Below the pieces are notes generated by a model, which was given only the letters and a program-made list of their open reading frames with translations, ran no database searches and was not told where the DNA came from. A stretch of DNA of 64,000 nt from Lepidurus packardi (taxonomy: Eukaryota > Arthropoda > Branchiopoda > Notostraca > Triopsidae): the NCBI GenBank assembly GCA_023053545.1, contig JAKZAN010000006.1, positions 1,617,001 to 1,681,000 of the forward strand, written 5' to 3'. The stretch's first letter is position 1; each line of letters begins with the position of its first letter. The position numbers and the translations under genes were made by a program. Shown piece by piece: positions 37,501-51,299 of the stretch.

Positions 37501-40500
37501 GTCTGCTCCGTCCTGATCTCCTTACTCTCTTCTCGCTGGGGTTTGGGGCTTTTCCCTCCTACGTGAGCTAAGGTCGGACTGAGCTTTGCGTTTGCTGCGT
37601 TTCCTGAGACCACCAAGAGACCCTTTTTGGTTCCCCATCGCTTCAGTAGTTCAGTTGCCTGGCTTGGGACCTCCGAGCTTAAAGTGCGGTGGAAATTAGG
37701 TGGCGTGGCATCTAAGCAAACACTGTTCGTCCGACTTCCAAGACAACGTGTTTCCGTTTAGGAAGGCGGGGGAAAGGAAGTTATTACACGCTTACGAAAT
37801 CCATATCCTCAATCGCTCCGTCTTACGTTTTTAAAACACCTTGCCCGTGCTTATGCAAAGTTTTGACGGGAGCCAGTGATGGATTGACAGCGCTCGGGGT
37901 GCAGCCATGATTCAATAGGCCTTTCGCATGACTATATTTGAAAAGCGTGGCACTTTTCCCCTTCTTTCTCTATATGAGAAGAAAACTGTCGTTCCCATTT
38001 TCCCTGCGGGGTTTTTGCTCCCTGTGTTCCATTATTCATGGCTGTCTGCTCCATTGATTTGGTGTTTGGAGAAAGAGTTAGATCTGCTGATCGGAGCTTG
38101 AGTATATCGTGAGCCTCGTTTCCGTAGCGAAAGAGCTGAGGCGAGATGGGGTTTGAACAAGGTGGACCTTGACGTAACACTTGTGCTTGATTGATATTAA
38201 CAAGTCTCTTGGTTGCAACACTTGGAGGGTTCAACCTAGAATCGCGCGAGGAATTGAAAAGACCCTCTTCGAGAAAGAATTCTGCCAAGAAAGAACGCAC
38301 GCCATGTTCAAGTCGAAGAATCGTGAGCGTGCTTCAATTCATGGATTACCCAAGTCGGGCGGTGGAAGTGGAGGACCCACTCCACCCACCCCGCAAACTC
38401 CCATAACCCCAGCAACATTTAATGGGCCGAGTCCTTTTCCTTTAATTAACCCTCATCCTCACCAGTCGCCGCAGTCTCCGGGTGCGAGCATCACCAGCGA
38501 ATCATCAACCAACGCCATTCCAAACATTGCTATTACTGCCATTTGTGCTCCAAGCACCGTAAATGCTGTGGCACCTACTACAGTGTTACCTCCCCGGTAT
38601 TCCGCGGCTTCGCAACAGCAGCAGCAGCAGTCTTCTTCCTCGTCCCTGAGTCCCATTTCCATCCTGAGCAATTCGGCTAGTAACTTGCACCATTCTATTG
38701 TCAACCATGCCTCCAACCTCATGCACACGATTCCCATCATCGGTGTATTAGCACATTCTGGGGCTCACGATCGGCCTAGGAAAAAGCTGTCGTTCCGAGA
38801 CCCTGAAATTATGGGCCAAAATCTGAAAGACAACATGGGCGATGGCCAATTTCCGCCCCTTTCGACTCATTTAGAAGTCTTTCGGAATCAGGGCTTCTCT
38901 GCCAGCATGGAGAATGTGGATCTTGAGGTTCTCCATCTGTTTTTTCTTCTGCTGCTCCTTCGTTCTTTGATCTTGTTGTCTTTTACGTTCTAATGCCGAT
39001 TTTTTTCCTTTTCTAATTAATTCGGTAGCTTGGGATGAGGAGAAATCCCCACCATCATCTCTCGCATTTAGCTTTTAATTATGGTTGCACATCAAATGAA
39101 AAAGTTTAAATTTTACATAAGAGCTCATAACAAGCCAAGTAAATAATGTAATTTTTAATTTATTTATTTTTTCCTTTAGACACAAGCCATGCGAATCGTC
39201 CGTACCGTGGGACAAGCATTTGAGGTATGCCATAAATTAAACACGCCTACTTCTGCCGATGATGCAACTACAGACGAGAAGGAAGGCGGAACTGAAAGCG
39301 GAAGTGAAGAACAAGGTAGCGACACTCACTCCGTCACCGACAAACCCAAGAAAGGTAAAGTTAGCGAGTTTTTTAAGTCTGTCCTTGTGACACGAGTCAC
39401 TTGTTTCTTAATCTCTTTGTTTCTCTCTAATAAGACAAAAAAAATGTCGAAAGCCATCGCTTTGGATGATGTCAAGGGGAAATTCTGTCACTTACGTTAA
39501 ACAAGGGGTTTTAAGTGGTGATCACATGTTATTTTTTTTTTCCTTATATGTTCTGTTTTGTTTTTCACTTTGTGGTGCAGAAGCTGTTTGGGGTTTCTTC
39601 ATTCTACTTACTTTATCTTGAAGTCAAGCAGTTGCTAGTCTGCTCTCTGTTCTAGCTGTCTTTATAATACCCTAAGCCGTATGCTACACTAGACAGTAGA
39701 CATACACACGCGCTTTACCACTTATGTGTGTACGACACGCGTGATCGATATGTACCTCGCGCCCAGCTTTTATCAACTTTCTCGGTTAGCAAGAGCTAGT
39801 GGAATATTCAGAGGCAGCAGCTTCACTCTCCCCCCATATAGCTACTGCGGAGCTAGCAATTACAAGTGTAGATGCACCGATTAGACTGCCTCGCTCGTTA
39901 AATGAAGACCGACAATGTCTTTGGAAGGGTTAACAAGAAGTTATGTACGTTTCTCTCCTCCTTCAAGGGGAAAGAGTCCCCTACCGACTTCGACTTGAGA
40001 TGTAACTTAGAACCGTCTCTGGAGAGAGCGAAAATTAACGTGAGCTTCGCCGCTCTATTTAATGCACTTAGGAGTTAGGGCGCACTAGAACATGGGATCC
40101 GTTAAGTATATATGCCTGTACGACTTGTCATCACTTGCATATTGTATTGCTTCACGCTCTTTTCCCTGGAAGCCTTGCACTACCATTATTGCTGCCTTTT
40201 CGAAAAACCTATACGAAATCTATTTCACTGATTTTTTTTTTTGCCTACTCTTGTAAAAAAAAAAAAGATTAGACTAATCTTTTTTTCTAAAATCTTCCGA
40301 TTCTTAGAATGTTTGTTTCTATATAACTCCCTCGCTCTTTCTCGAACTTGATGAGTCTCTTTGATGGCATAGATCCATGACGCTGCTCTTATTATTTTAG
40401 CGTGCCTTTCCTACTGATGGCCAATATCCTAAGCCTGCCTCATTTTCTTTGAAGTACCTAGAAGTTTTTTTTGAACTGCCCCAAAATAATCCCCTAGCTC

Positions 40501-43500
40501 TTACGGAAAAACACAGATGCCCGGAATAGTTTCTTTAAGACTTCCCCATAAGAAAAGCCTCCCCTTAAGACAGACACACAAGAAAAGAGGTGAAGGTGGG
40601 CAAATCAAGTGCAGCGCCAAAATAAGCCTTTGGGTCTGCAACTTATCACCTCTTGAATCAAGTGGCTTCACCCAAACTCGTCATAAACCAGGAACTGATT
40701 AGGCTCCTATGGCCTGTCACACATAGCTGTCAAATCAAACGACTCTTTTTCTAAAGTGCAGTGTTTTGTTTTGGATTATGAAAATTTTTTATTACGAATT
40801 TCCGTGTCTGTAGTAGCGTTTTATAGGAGAAAAGGGGTTGTAGCGATGCCGTGTTTTGGCCATAGGCTGGCTGTGTTTAGGGCTACGTTTCGAAGCAAGG
40901 GCTTCGGCTCTTGAGTTATTTTGGTTCGCGACATTTTGGTGTGGTAGTTTGGAGTGGCTACAAGAAAAGAAGGCAGGAGGCCAAAAATTCTAAATACCAT
41001 CCTGCAAGCTTGTGGCTTTTCTCATGCTGAGCCTAGCTGTTGCTTCTGTTACCTGCTCTTTATCTTAAACTGATATCTGCACACGTGTTCACGCGCACGT
41101 AGCTCTCGAATGCTAATTATCCTCCCAGCAAATTAAGATTGGAGCTTTTCCTCGCCGAGAAGCTGGATTTCCCTTAAATACACGTATCGAAGGACAAACT
41201 CTACAGCGTTAAGACTTTTAAGATTGTCGAGGCAAATGGGCAGGTTTGCTTCGTATCTTCGCAATATTAACAGCACCGTGCACACGTTAGTTGCATTTGC
41301 CAAACAGGAACGTTGCCAGCGAGGCCCGCGTGCATAGAAAGCACATGACTGACTATTAGCTCATTTCTGGGCGACATGACAATAAACCCAGTTATAGTAA
41401 TGGCCCTCCTCTCTTGAAAAGTCGTTTCAGTCATTTCGAAGATGCACCGCGTGTGTCAGGAACTTTTGTAATGCCTTCTGAGACTTTTCGTGGCTAGTGC
41501 GTAGGGTTTTTTGGTGTCACTTGGACAGGTCTGAGGACGCAAAAGAGCTTAAGAGGCAAGTGAGAAAATCGTTGCCATTCCGTCGGCTGTTTATATTCAT
41601 AACTCTGAGAAGGTGTGAGCTGAGAAGCTACAACAACCGATTGGTAATGGCTGAATAATGAAGAGTCAAGTAGCCAATATAAGCAAACCCATATTTTATA
41701 TAGACTTCCGCGTGCAGGTTTTCAGTGATGACGTGTCTATTTCTCTTTCACACATTCCTGTCATATTTTCGTAACGCCTTCTCCGGACAAACGAAAGGTT
41801 TGTTCTCGGCCTGCGTACTGGAAACGTTGATGCGTGTGCGGGCCTTCGCTTATTTAACACCGCTAATACCGAAGTTACGCCCGTTGTGTTGCAGATCCGT
41901 TTTCGTGCAGCAGTGGCATAGTATGAAGGGAGTTAAAGGGGGATTTGTCGTTAATGATTTTGGAACAACGCAAGTCAGCTCATTATAGTCAACACCTTTT
42001 CTTTGTGTTAGTGCTACTCTTTCTTAGTCATTAACTAACGTGGAAGGCATTCCAATGCTCATTAGCAACAATGTTGGGCCTTGCATGCAGTAAAAATCGA
42101 AGTCTGAGCTCGACTATTTTATAACTCTATGAATTCGTGAAGTTCCAAAGTATTTCGTTTCCGTATGGCTGCGAATTAGCAAGTTTTCATGAATTCCTTT
42201 CTTGGATTATTTCGTCAACGTTGTAATGGGAGATATTAAAAGTTTGCGCAAAGAAAGCATATAATTCTGAGAATTATACGCTGGAGGTAATATTGGCAGC
42301 GTCAACACAGACCACACCTGTTTTTCTGCCTTTAAGGTGACAAGTCTCTATCGCGTAGCTATTTTGGTCAATTTCCTCATCTTTCATCTTCCCCACTTGG
42401 CTGGTGAGTGGCGAGACGTCGTAAAGAAAAAGATACTATAGCTCGGGCTTCATCATTATTGGAGTTATCTATACATAAAATAGAGAAGGAGCTGAACCAA
42501 GCCTTTTCGTTGTCTATAAGGCTGGGGAATCTGAGCCGTTGTGTGTGTTTTCTTGGCCGCTGTGTTCTATTAAAAGGCAATTTAAAAATTCCTCTCGAAA
42601 GAAAAGAGTTAACGTTTTTGCTTCTGTCTAATACGCAGATTATGCAGACATGAATGGATCAGACAAGATTTACGACAGCTCCGCGCTGACAGTGACGCAG
42701 TCACAACTGAGTAGTCCTGCCGATCCTCCACCCCCTCAACCTGTGGAAAACTACCCGCGGCCCGTCAAATTAGACCTTTTCACGTCACCTGAAGCCAAAC
42801 GAACTTCGGTATATTGCTTACTTCAACGTCAACATACCAGAACCAATATAGACTAATGATTGCCCTGTTTTGTACCTCCCTACAGACTGGCGATGTCTGC
42901 ATACCAGCTTCAACTCCTTTAGCGCTTCAACATGAAGTGCAGTTATTGAGAGAACAATTGGAGCAGCAACAACAACAAACGCACGCCGCCTTAGCTCAAG
43001 TCCACTTGCTGAGAGACCAGTTAGCTGCTGAAACAGCCGCCAGAATGGAAGCCCAAGTAAAAACATTGAATATCCTATTTTTCTTTATCATAGAGCGTAC
43101 GGAACATGTTTGGTAATCTAGCTTCTTTTTTCTATTAGGCTCGGACGCACCAGTTGCTGGTGCATAACAGGGAGCTTTTGGACCACATTCAAACCCTGGT
43201 TCTTCAAATGCAGGAGTTGGAAACCAAACTGGGACCCTCACCCAATTGCCAAATTTCTGTGTCGCAGGTAAGGGAGTCGGACTCGGCCAGTCTACGTCTT
43301 GCCTGTCGTCTGCTTGCTAAGCCCACCTAACTAATGCACCTAACTATTTATCCTTTGCTGGCGAGGGAAATGCTTATTGTTGTCTTTTGAGCCAATAAAC
43401 TTTCGCAGTAAGGAGTCACACAGATTCCCAAACTTTTGCCTAACATGACAGCCGTATTAGCATGCGCAACTCAACACAACAACACTGCGATTTATTTACC

Positions 43501-46500
43501 GTGGACCCAATATTCTTTTGTTTTGTCTGGTGTGCAGTTGTTTTTAAGAAGTTGGAAATGTTGAATTAAAACTTGCATTGGCGTTTAGAACACATAAACT
43601 AAAATGCCCAGAGTCATGGATACAGATATTCGAGTAGAAATGTATATCAAGCTGTATCCTACTGGATCATTCCGTTGCATGTATATAACTCGAGTACCAA
43701 TTGCAGAGTTTCCTAGGAGTTAGTTGCATGTCGTGATGCTAAAACCAAATTCCTGCTTGGATGCGTATGTGACTGGCAGCAACGCGAAGGAGGAGTGAAG
43801 CCTTGCTAAGAGCTACGTCTGTGTTCGTTTTTTTGCGCTGAGTGCACTGCCAAATCTTGTGAGCGTGAACCCGTACAAGGAAAAGAGCCGTGACGTCTGA
43901 CATTGACTACTCCTGTTTCTTGGCTTATTACTATAGTTAACGAATCCAGCTTCCACAAACGGCAAACTGCCCATTTTGTCTGAAACGGACTTGCCTGCAT
44001 CAGATGTCCATTTGATTGAAAACCCTCGGGCGAGGGATTCTTCGACGTGCGAATCAATAGCTCTGGGCTTGCAACAACAGTTGCAGCAGCAACAACAGCA
44101 ATACGCACTCATGTTGGCCCAAGTGGGGCAGCAAATGAATTTCTTGCCTCCCCTGGCCTTGTACAATAACTTTGGAGCGCTCGCGGCCGCAGCCGCCTCT
44201 TCACCTTACAATCTGTCGTACAGTGCACTAAGTCCGCCCCCGCCGCATACTCCTAGATTGAATACGCTAGGCCAGTTTGCCAACTTGGGCAGCTATGGTA
44301 ATCCCATGACTTCGCCTCCACCCCCCGGGATGGGCAATAACAATAACAGTAATAATATCAACAATGCCAATCTTGCCAACTTCTATTCATCTGCTCAATA
44401 CTCACCTCCGTCGCAGTCAATGAACACAAACTTTATTCTTCCATTAGCCGAGTTAGAAGCCAGTAATGCCAGCACGTACCCACTCAACCTTCCTCCCATT
44501 GCCAACAACCGATCAGCTGATCATATGCGCCAACTTCAAGACGCGGTCCATCCCACCGCCAGTGTCAACTCTTTGTCCTCGGATTCAGACAGGCAAAGAT
44601 TTGATTCCAAAAATTCATCTTCCTTGGAAAGCATGAGCCCCACAGTCAGTCAACGCGCTGGACTACCTTCTTTACACCAACAATTAGAGCATATGCGAAT
44701 GGGGGGAGCGGGATGCAGCACAACGGACGCCGAAGATCGAGACCGTCTTTCGGCGTTACGGCGAAATGGTCCTTTTATTACGCGATCGACGAGTGAAAAA
44801 GTGCCCCACAGGAATGAAATCTTGGCCCAGGTACAACGGACAGCCTGGGCTAGACATACCACGAAATAAAACATGTCAAAAAGCAACGTACTGAAGACGC
44901 TTCCTCCCTTCGCATATACAAAAAAAATGCAACCTGAGACGAACAAAAGCCACAAGAGCATATACCCTTGTATATACCCGTAGCGCAAGAGCTTACAAAA
45001 CGCATCGCGCTCAACTTCTTGCAAGAAAAAGAGAGACAAAAGCGCCATTACGTTTCTTTCTGCTAGCATAAAAGTCCTAAGAGTTTTTGGCTAGTAAATT
45101 AGGGACTCTCACATGCCTTGGGAAAGAGAAGCATGAGCTAAAAACAACTATCGAGCAATTCCATGAAATTCGCGGAAGAATAACAGTAAACCCTGATATG
45201 TCGATAACCGAAAGACAACACAGTCTGCGGGAGTTCAGCCTAGTCAGTTGTGGTAACAAAAATAACTCACCGGCAGCTATTGGATATCTGAAGCTTGTTT
45301 TATCTTTACGGAAAAATACCCCAGTTTACCAGTTCGTCCAATAGATGGCTGTGTAAAAAATTCTGTGAGGTGCAAAAACAGTGGCCTAAGAGAATGCGCG
45401 ACGGGTTTATCGTGGAGACCAGTAGTTCTCATCCTCAATTCACGGTACAGAAAAACTAATTTACGTGGCACCAGACATTTTAATGTAGTGCCTCTGCGAG
45501 GCCGGAATCTAAAATAAGACAATGGAACGAGAAAGTCGAAAGTCACGGGACTTGGGATGCTGGTCGGTAGCTGAATTTACTCGCAGTGGCTTGCCAAAAG
45601 AAGACAAAAAGTTCAAACGAAGCAAACTATAAACTCATCCAATATATTCGAAAGCTATACAAATAAAAAGTGAAAATGAGGGTGAGTTGAAGATACACAA
45701 ACAGAAGTTTACTGGAGTGTTTTTACATGAAATCTCTCCAGTGGGGGAAGGTCGACACATAGTAAATGATTTCGTGCTATAGTAACCCCTTGTTTAGGTA
45801 GTGGAGTTTGGGACTTTTACCCATCCCCCGTCTGAGCGTCTGATCTGCCTTTCCTCGCCTTGGCCATGTGAATCATACCTCGTTCGGTTTACGTGCGGGC
45901 GAAAAAAAAATTAAAGATATTCTTAGTCTATATGTATTTGCGTCCGCCGGATTCATGATTCCTCTTAGCAGCTTTAGGAAGGTTTACAACGTTTTAGTTC
46001 CAAAATAAAGTTGTCCATGAACTTTTGGTACAATCCTGAAAGCTCGAAATATGTGCAAGGTAAATTGCAATACGACGGACTTATTGACATGTACAGTACG
46101 AGAGAATGATGTTAATGGACCAAGAAGCAAAATCGAGTCTTTGCAGACTTGGACCCCAGTCATCACTGGAAGACTGGCTAACGAATGAGTGTAATCTATT
46201 AGAATACATGCCCCACCTTTCTTCTGTTATTCTGGGTTGCTCTCTGTTGCGAAGGAGAAACTAGTAACAAGGGCTTTGGAGTTCAGTAAACGTCTTAGGC
46301 AACGTAATTGGCTTCAAGGATTGCACGCGAAATGCGCTTCGCTCCTCAACTGCATAAACAAAGCAAGGGGAATTTTCATCAAACCTAGTGCCACTTCCGC
46401 TTGTGATCTGTTACCAATCATGCGTGTTTGTGGATCCTCCAGTCGTACTTCTGACGTATTTTCTAATACCACAGAGCTAAACAGTTTGGCTTTCAGCTTC

Positions 46501-47214
46501 GCACTTGTAACTTGAAAATCTTGAGTGTTCATTATCTTATACTGAACACGGGAACCCTGTAATGAAAACATCAATTTTAGTTCATCTTACATGTACCAGG
46601 AAAGCTTATAGTTGTCATGGAAGTACTCATAAACAATGTGTATAGCTCTAGGAGCACCCTGCATTTGGGGCGCTGGATGTTTTTTTTATGTCGTTGTGCA
46701 AACACCTATTACGATGCACTTATCGTTCCAACAATTTTCATTGACCACGGTGAACATTTGGTCTCCTTTGAGATATTGTCCTTTCTTGTCTTCCTGGGGT
46801 CGTGTAATAATGCTAGTATTGCTTCTCGTACCCTTATAGTATTATCATAAGAAACTTATGGGCTATTACGGTGAAGGTGCAACGTGCTTGGGGTGCTTTT
46901 TAGTCGCTTGGACATAGTTTGGGATTTGAGCGTGAAAGTGCAGGCGGGTGTATGTGTTATAGAACGTAGACACTAATTGAACATATTTCTAGACTCCGCC
47001 AGCAGCTAAAGTAGAGGAATGGCTTCGACGACAATCAATATTGCGACCAGAAAGTGGCTATGCAGAAGAATCCGCGGAACCTCACCAAAACCAGATACGA
47101 GACTTGCAATTGCAGTACAACAATTCAGCCACAGAGAGTCCGGTCTTGGAACCAAAGAAGAAGAACCCGAAATGGAAATTCCTTTCACGGAAATCTAGTT
47201 GGCGGTCTTTTTAA
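28586..47214 (+). CDS. NOS1AP: NOS1AP/CAPON-like PTB-domain adaptor
   Basis: Adaptor of the CAPON family, which in vertebrates couples neuronal NO synthase and Scribble/Dexras complexes. Exons: 28586-28693, 32015-32086, 32721-32813, 32890-33060, 39180-39354, 42639-42808, 42886-43056, 43139-43267, 43937-44830, 46993-47214 (734 aa). The PTB domain is strikingly conserved: it opens [20 protein letters not shown], continues with [40 protein letters not shown] and [10 protein letters not shown], and closes with [20 protein letters not shown] glutamine-rich coiled coil follows ([20 protein letters not shown]). The rest is low-complexity Ser/Pro/Asn/Gln sequence. Introns reach 6 kb, unlike the neighbours. 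The penultimate exon can also read through to a stop at 44867-44869 (alternative end ARHTTK). Neither end matches the vertebrate EIAV PDZ ligand. Confidence 0.93.
33061..39179 (+). other. NOS1AP: Long NOS1AP intron with no other gene seen
   Basis: Outside the 38304-38927 exon candidate, this 6-kb intron holds a run of about 13 G near 33500, T-rich tracts, a GC-richer zone (36850-38170) with repeated CGACGTC words near 37470, and isolated open frames without start or homology. The GC-rich zone could be an internal promoter for the 38304 exon; that is inference. Confidence 0.4.
38304..38927 (+). CDS. NOS1AP: Candidate alternative first (or cassette) exon of NOS1AP
   Basis: A 208-codon open segment beginning ATGTTCAAGTCGAAG encodes a Pro/Ser/Gln-rich region followed by a less repetitive stretch ([13 protein letters not shown] to [12 protein letters not shown]). 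It ends at a weak donor GAG|GTTCTC in phase 0. The next NOS1AP exon (39180) starts in phase 0, so joining gives [16 protein letters not shown]. Such a product would lack most of the PTB domain. Alternatively it is a cassette exon after KTNKK (33060, also phase 0), using an acceptor near 38204. Codon composition and length favour a real exon; which form is used cannot be read from the sequence. Confidence 0.55.
39355..42638 (+). other. NOS1AP: NOS1AP intron between exons 5 and 6
   Basis: 3.3 kb with no exon or RNA gene that I can support. Its only notable structure is a perfect A/T-flanked hairpin at 40260-40286. Confidence 0.5.
40260..40286. repeat. Perfect 13-bp inverted repeat (hairpin)
   Basis: AAAAAAAGATTAG (40260-40272), one A, then CTAATCTTTTTTT (40274-40286) form a perfect stem. 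It lies deep in a NOS1AP intron. The T-tract could end a Pol III transcript on the + strand, but no Pol III promoter boxes were seen upstream. Confidence 0.7.
44831..46992 (+). other. NOS1AP: Last NOS1AP intron or alternative 3'UTR
   Basis: If the donor CAG|GTACAA at 44830 is used, this is an intron ending at TTTCTAG before 46993. If not, translation stops at 44869 and what follows is 3'UTR. No other gene was recognised. Confidence 0.5.
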
Positions 47215-48620
47215 TTGCATGTTATCCTTCTGCGCCACTTGACACAAGTGCCAACGGTTTGCTGGATGATCGGGAAGGGGAAGAGAAAAATTCTTCAACT
47301 AAGTAATATTAGGAAACTTAGTTTGGAAGGAAGTTTTTATCGCCCACCTCAGCAGACTCGAATGGAGAGACCATGTGCAACTCTTATTTTATCGTTTGAT
47401 ATTGTCAGATAATTATTTTTTTACGTAAATGTTGCGTTTCACTTAGTGTGTAAGGCCTGCTTTTGTGTCAACCTATAAGTGCCGTCTTGATGATGTTTGA
47501 AAACGAGATAAACATTAGCATTACCTTTGTAAAAAAAATGCGATAGAACTTTTCTTTCGCGTCCGACACCTGTTTCTCCATTCTTCTAATTTCTTAAGAG
47601 AACTGCCGGCTGTCTGGGCGTATATTAAACATACACAATTAAGCATAATTGGTCACGTATTGTTTCCCGTAAGCCTTTCTGATCCCCAGAGAATCGCCTA
47701 TTGCGGTCGTTCATTTGCAATCCCTCACTTTCATTGAGCGGCGCAAGGCAACTCAAATTCGATGCTTTTTCTTCGCATGTCGGCGTTCGTTGTTCTTCCA
47801 TGTAAAGGCCGTGCCGGATCGCCTGAGAGCCACACCTGTCTCACACACTTATAAGAACGCAACACAGAAGAAAAAACCTGCTGATTGTTATCTTGAATTT
47901 CAATTACCTTTCGTCCACGAACAGATCCGTGCTGTCTGTAAAACATATTTCGGAATTAGGCAAGTATTTTTGTTTTAAAAAAAAATATGATAACCGAAAT
48001 GTTAATCGTCAAGAAATTTTAGTTGTTCACAAGCAAGATTAGTTTGTATTTCCTTTGACCATATTTGCGGTGTTAAACAAAGTCAAGGACTATGAGGAGG
48101 AAGTGAGCTACAAGTGACGTAATCAAAAATCCGCTATGTCTTAGCAAGCATACGTATTTCTTCTTACGTCCTTTTGCGAAATTGATTGTTTGGAGAAAAA
48201 TTGCTCATTGATTACTTTGAAATGAATAGAAAACCTTTTTTTCCTGTACCCTGAACTCGAATCTGGGACAAGAGCACCTATCGGCGAAATACTTAACTAA
48301 GCATTAACCTAGTGTTAGACGGTAATTTAACTGTCTCAAAGCGGGAGCGTCTGACGATAAGTGTGTCTATTTGTGATTGGTTCTTATCGTACACTTGCGT
48401 ATGAAAGTAATGAGGTTACGAGAGTACACGTAATTAAGTGTCATACATTTATTTTGTGGTCTGCACATATAAAAAAGAAGGCGTTTCCAGGTTTGTGTTT
48501 GTGTGGCTTGTTGTTGCCTTAACCTTAACCCAAATATGTTTAGTATCCGTTACGTATCTTGTACATTTCAATTTAATTTTAACTAATTTCATGCTTCATT
48601 CATTTAGTGTAAGGTGAGCC
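47215..48620. other. Spacer between NOS1AP and the glutaminyl cyclase gene
   Basis: 1.4 kb containing the NOS1AP 3'UTR and the upstream region of the next gene. I see no exon, RNA gene or element that can be supported. Confidence 0.5.
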
Positions 48621-49965
<1,345 letters not shown>

Positions 49966-50214
49966 GACAGGACCGAAGACCAACAAGTACGCTTGGAGTT
50001 ATAGCTCTAACGACTAGTGCACATTTTTTCCGTTGAACCTGTATTCTTTCACTTATTTGTGGTTCTGAATGCTGGGGCTAAACATCACTAACTGGCACTG
50101 TGCACCTTTCCATTCGTGTTTTTTGGTCTTCGGATACCGTATATTAATTTGGTTGTGGCTTGAATTCGCACTCAAAACAATTGTAAACTGACACGAAATC
50201 GAAACGATCTGGAT
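49966..50214. other. Convergent 3' spacer between QPCT and the CCDC167-like gene
   Basis: 249 bp separate the two stop codons. No coding signal is seen; both 3'UTRs must fall here. Confidence 0.6.
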
Positions 50215-50856
50215 TTATTGTTCCTTGAAAAATAGCAAATATATACTGTATATTAAAAAGCACAAAAATACCAAGCTTGCTGCCAACACACCGGTTTTCC
50301 AGTTTTCTTTTTGCAGTTCTTTAAGTTCTCCTTCAGTTTGTGCTAATTGATCCTTGATTTCCTGGACATTTCTCTCCATCTTTGTACTGAAAAGTTTCGA
50401 GTTATATTCTTGTAGATGCAGTGCAAAAACCAAAGAAAACTTTACCGCTGCTCTGAGGTTAGTTCTCGTAGACGGAGGCTTCTGTCAAGCAAATCAAGTC
50501 GCGAATGCATTTCCTGAGCTTGTTTTTGACGTTTCTCCATCTGACAAAGAAACAAAAATTCAACAGTCTTTTGAAAAGAAATATTTCGACCTTTACAACT
50601 GGCCTGGTGGGACTGAATTGTTCCAAATCTCTCTTCTAACCGCATTAATTATAAAAGCGGTAGTTCACGCCTGAAATGTATGTAACGAGCTACATAAAAC
50701 AAACTGCATACGAAGATAGCATCCCATAGTATTTGTTATTTTTTGCAAATCCAGAATTTTAAGATACATTGCCCTTCTTCTTAGCTCGACTTTAGTTTCG
50801 AACCAGAACGAAAATTGGTACTTTGCATTAGAAATTTGTTTGTTTACCTCTGACAT
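50215..50856 (-). CDS. CCDC167: CCDC167-like tail-anchored coiled-coil protein
   Basis: Predicted exons in transcript order: 50848-50856 (only 9 nt, MSE), 50446-50540, 50215-50386 (91 aa; human CCDC167 is 97 aa). The protein is a short coiled coil (LDLLDRSLRLRELTSEQR, then KMERNVQEIKDQL and LKELQKENWKTG) followed by one C-terminal transmembrane segment (GVLAASLVFLCFLIYSIYLL). The pattern LRLRELTSEQR...LQKENWK plus hydrophobic tail matches the CCDC167 arrangement SRELSPEAR...LRQENRK. Function in the family is poorly known. The second exon begins with its own ATG (50538-50540), so the micro-exon is not required for translation; it is supported by its GAG|GTAAAC donor and open phase. Homology is by eye only. 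Confidence 0.72.
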
Positions 50857-51299
50857 TTTGACATTTGTCTAAGAATAAAGAACGTTTATAACCAATATTA
50901 CCTCGAACATAACCGACTTTCCTTCACTAAACATTTTATCGTGTATGTAAATGCTGCCTCTACAGGTGGGAAAAATACCAAGAACAAGCTGTGGAATGTA
51001 AGGAGTTACTTTGTAGTCGTACACTTGTTAGTTTACCCATTTAGCCGAGCGTGGCGTGTTGTTGCGGAGAAACTTAAAAAGCTTGATTTGTTTAATCTGA
51101 ACTACTGACGGGGCAAAATTTGGCTGGATATTTAGCCTTTTCGTTAATTAATTACACTGTGCGAACCATTACTTTTTTTGCCCACCATGTCTGGCAGATG
51201 AATTTTGTTCAAGGTCGTTAATATATAACTCGAGTATTTGTATGCAAGAATTTTCTTGGCTTTAGTTTCAACCTTATATTACATTTTCTTCTCAATCCA
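50857..51299. other. Upstream spacer of the CCDC167-like gene
   Basis: AT-rich, no coding signal. It ends where GC-rich retroelement sequence begins. Confidence 0.5.
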
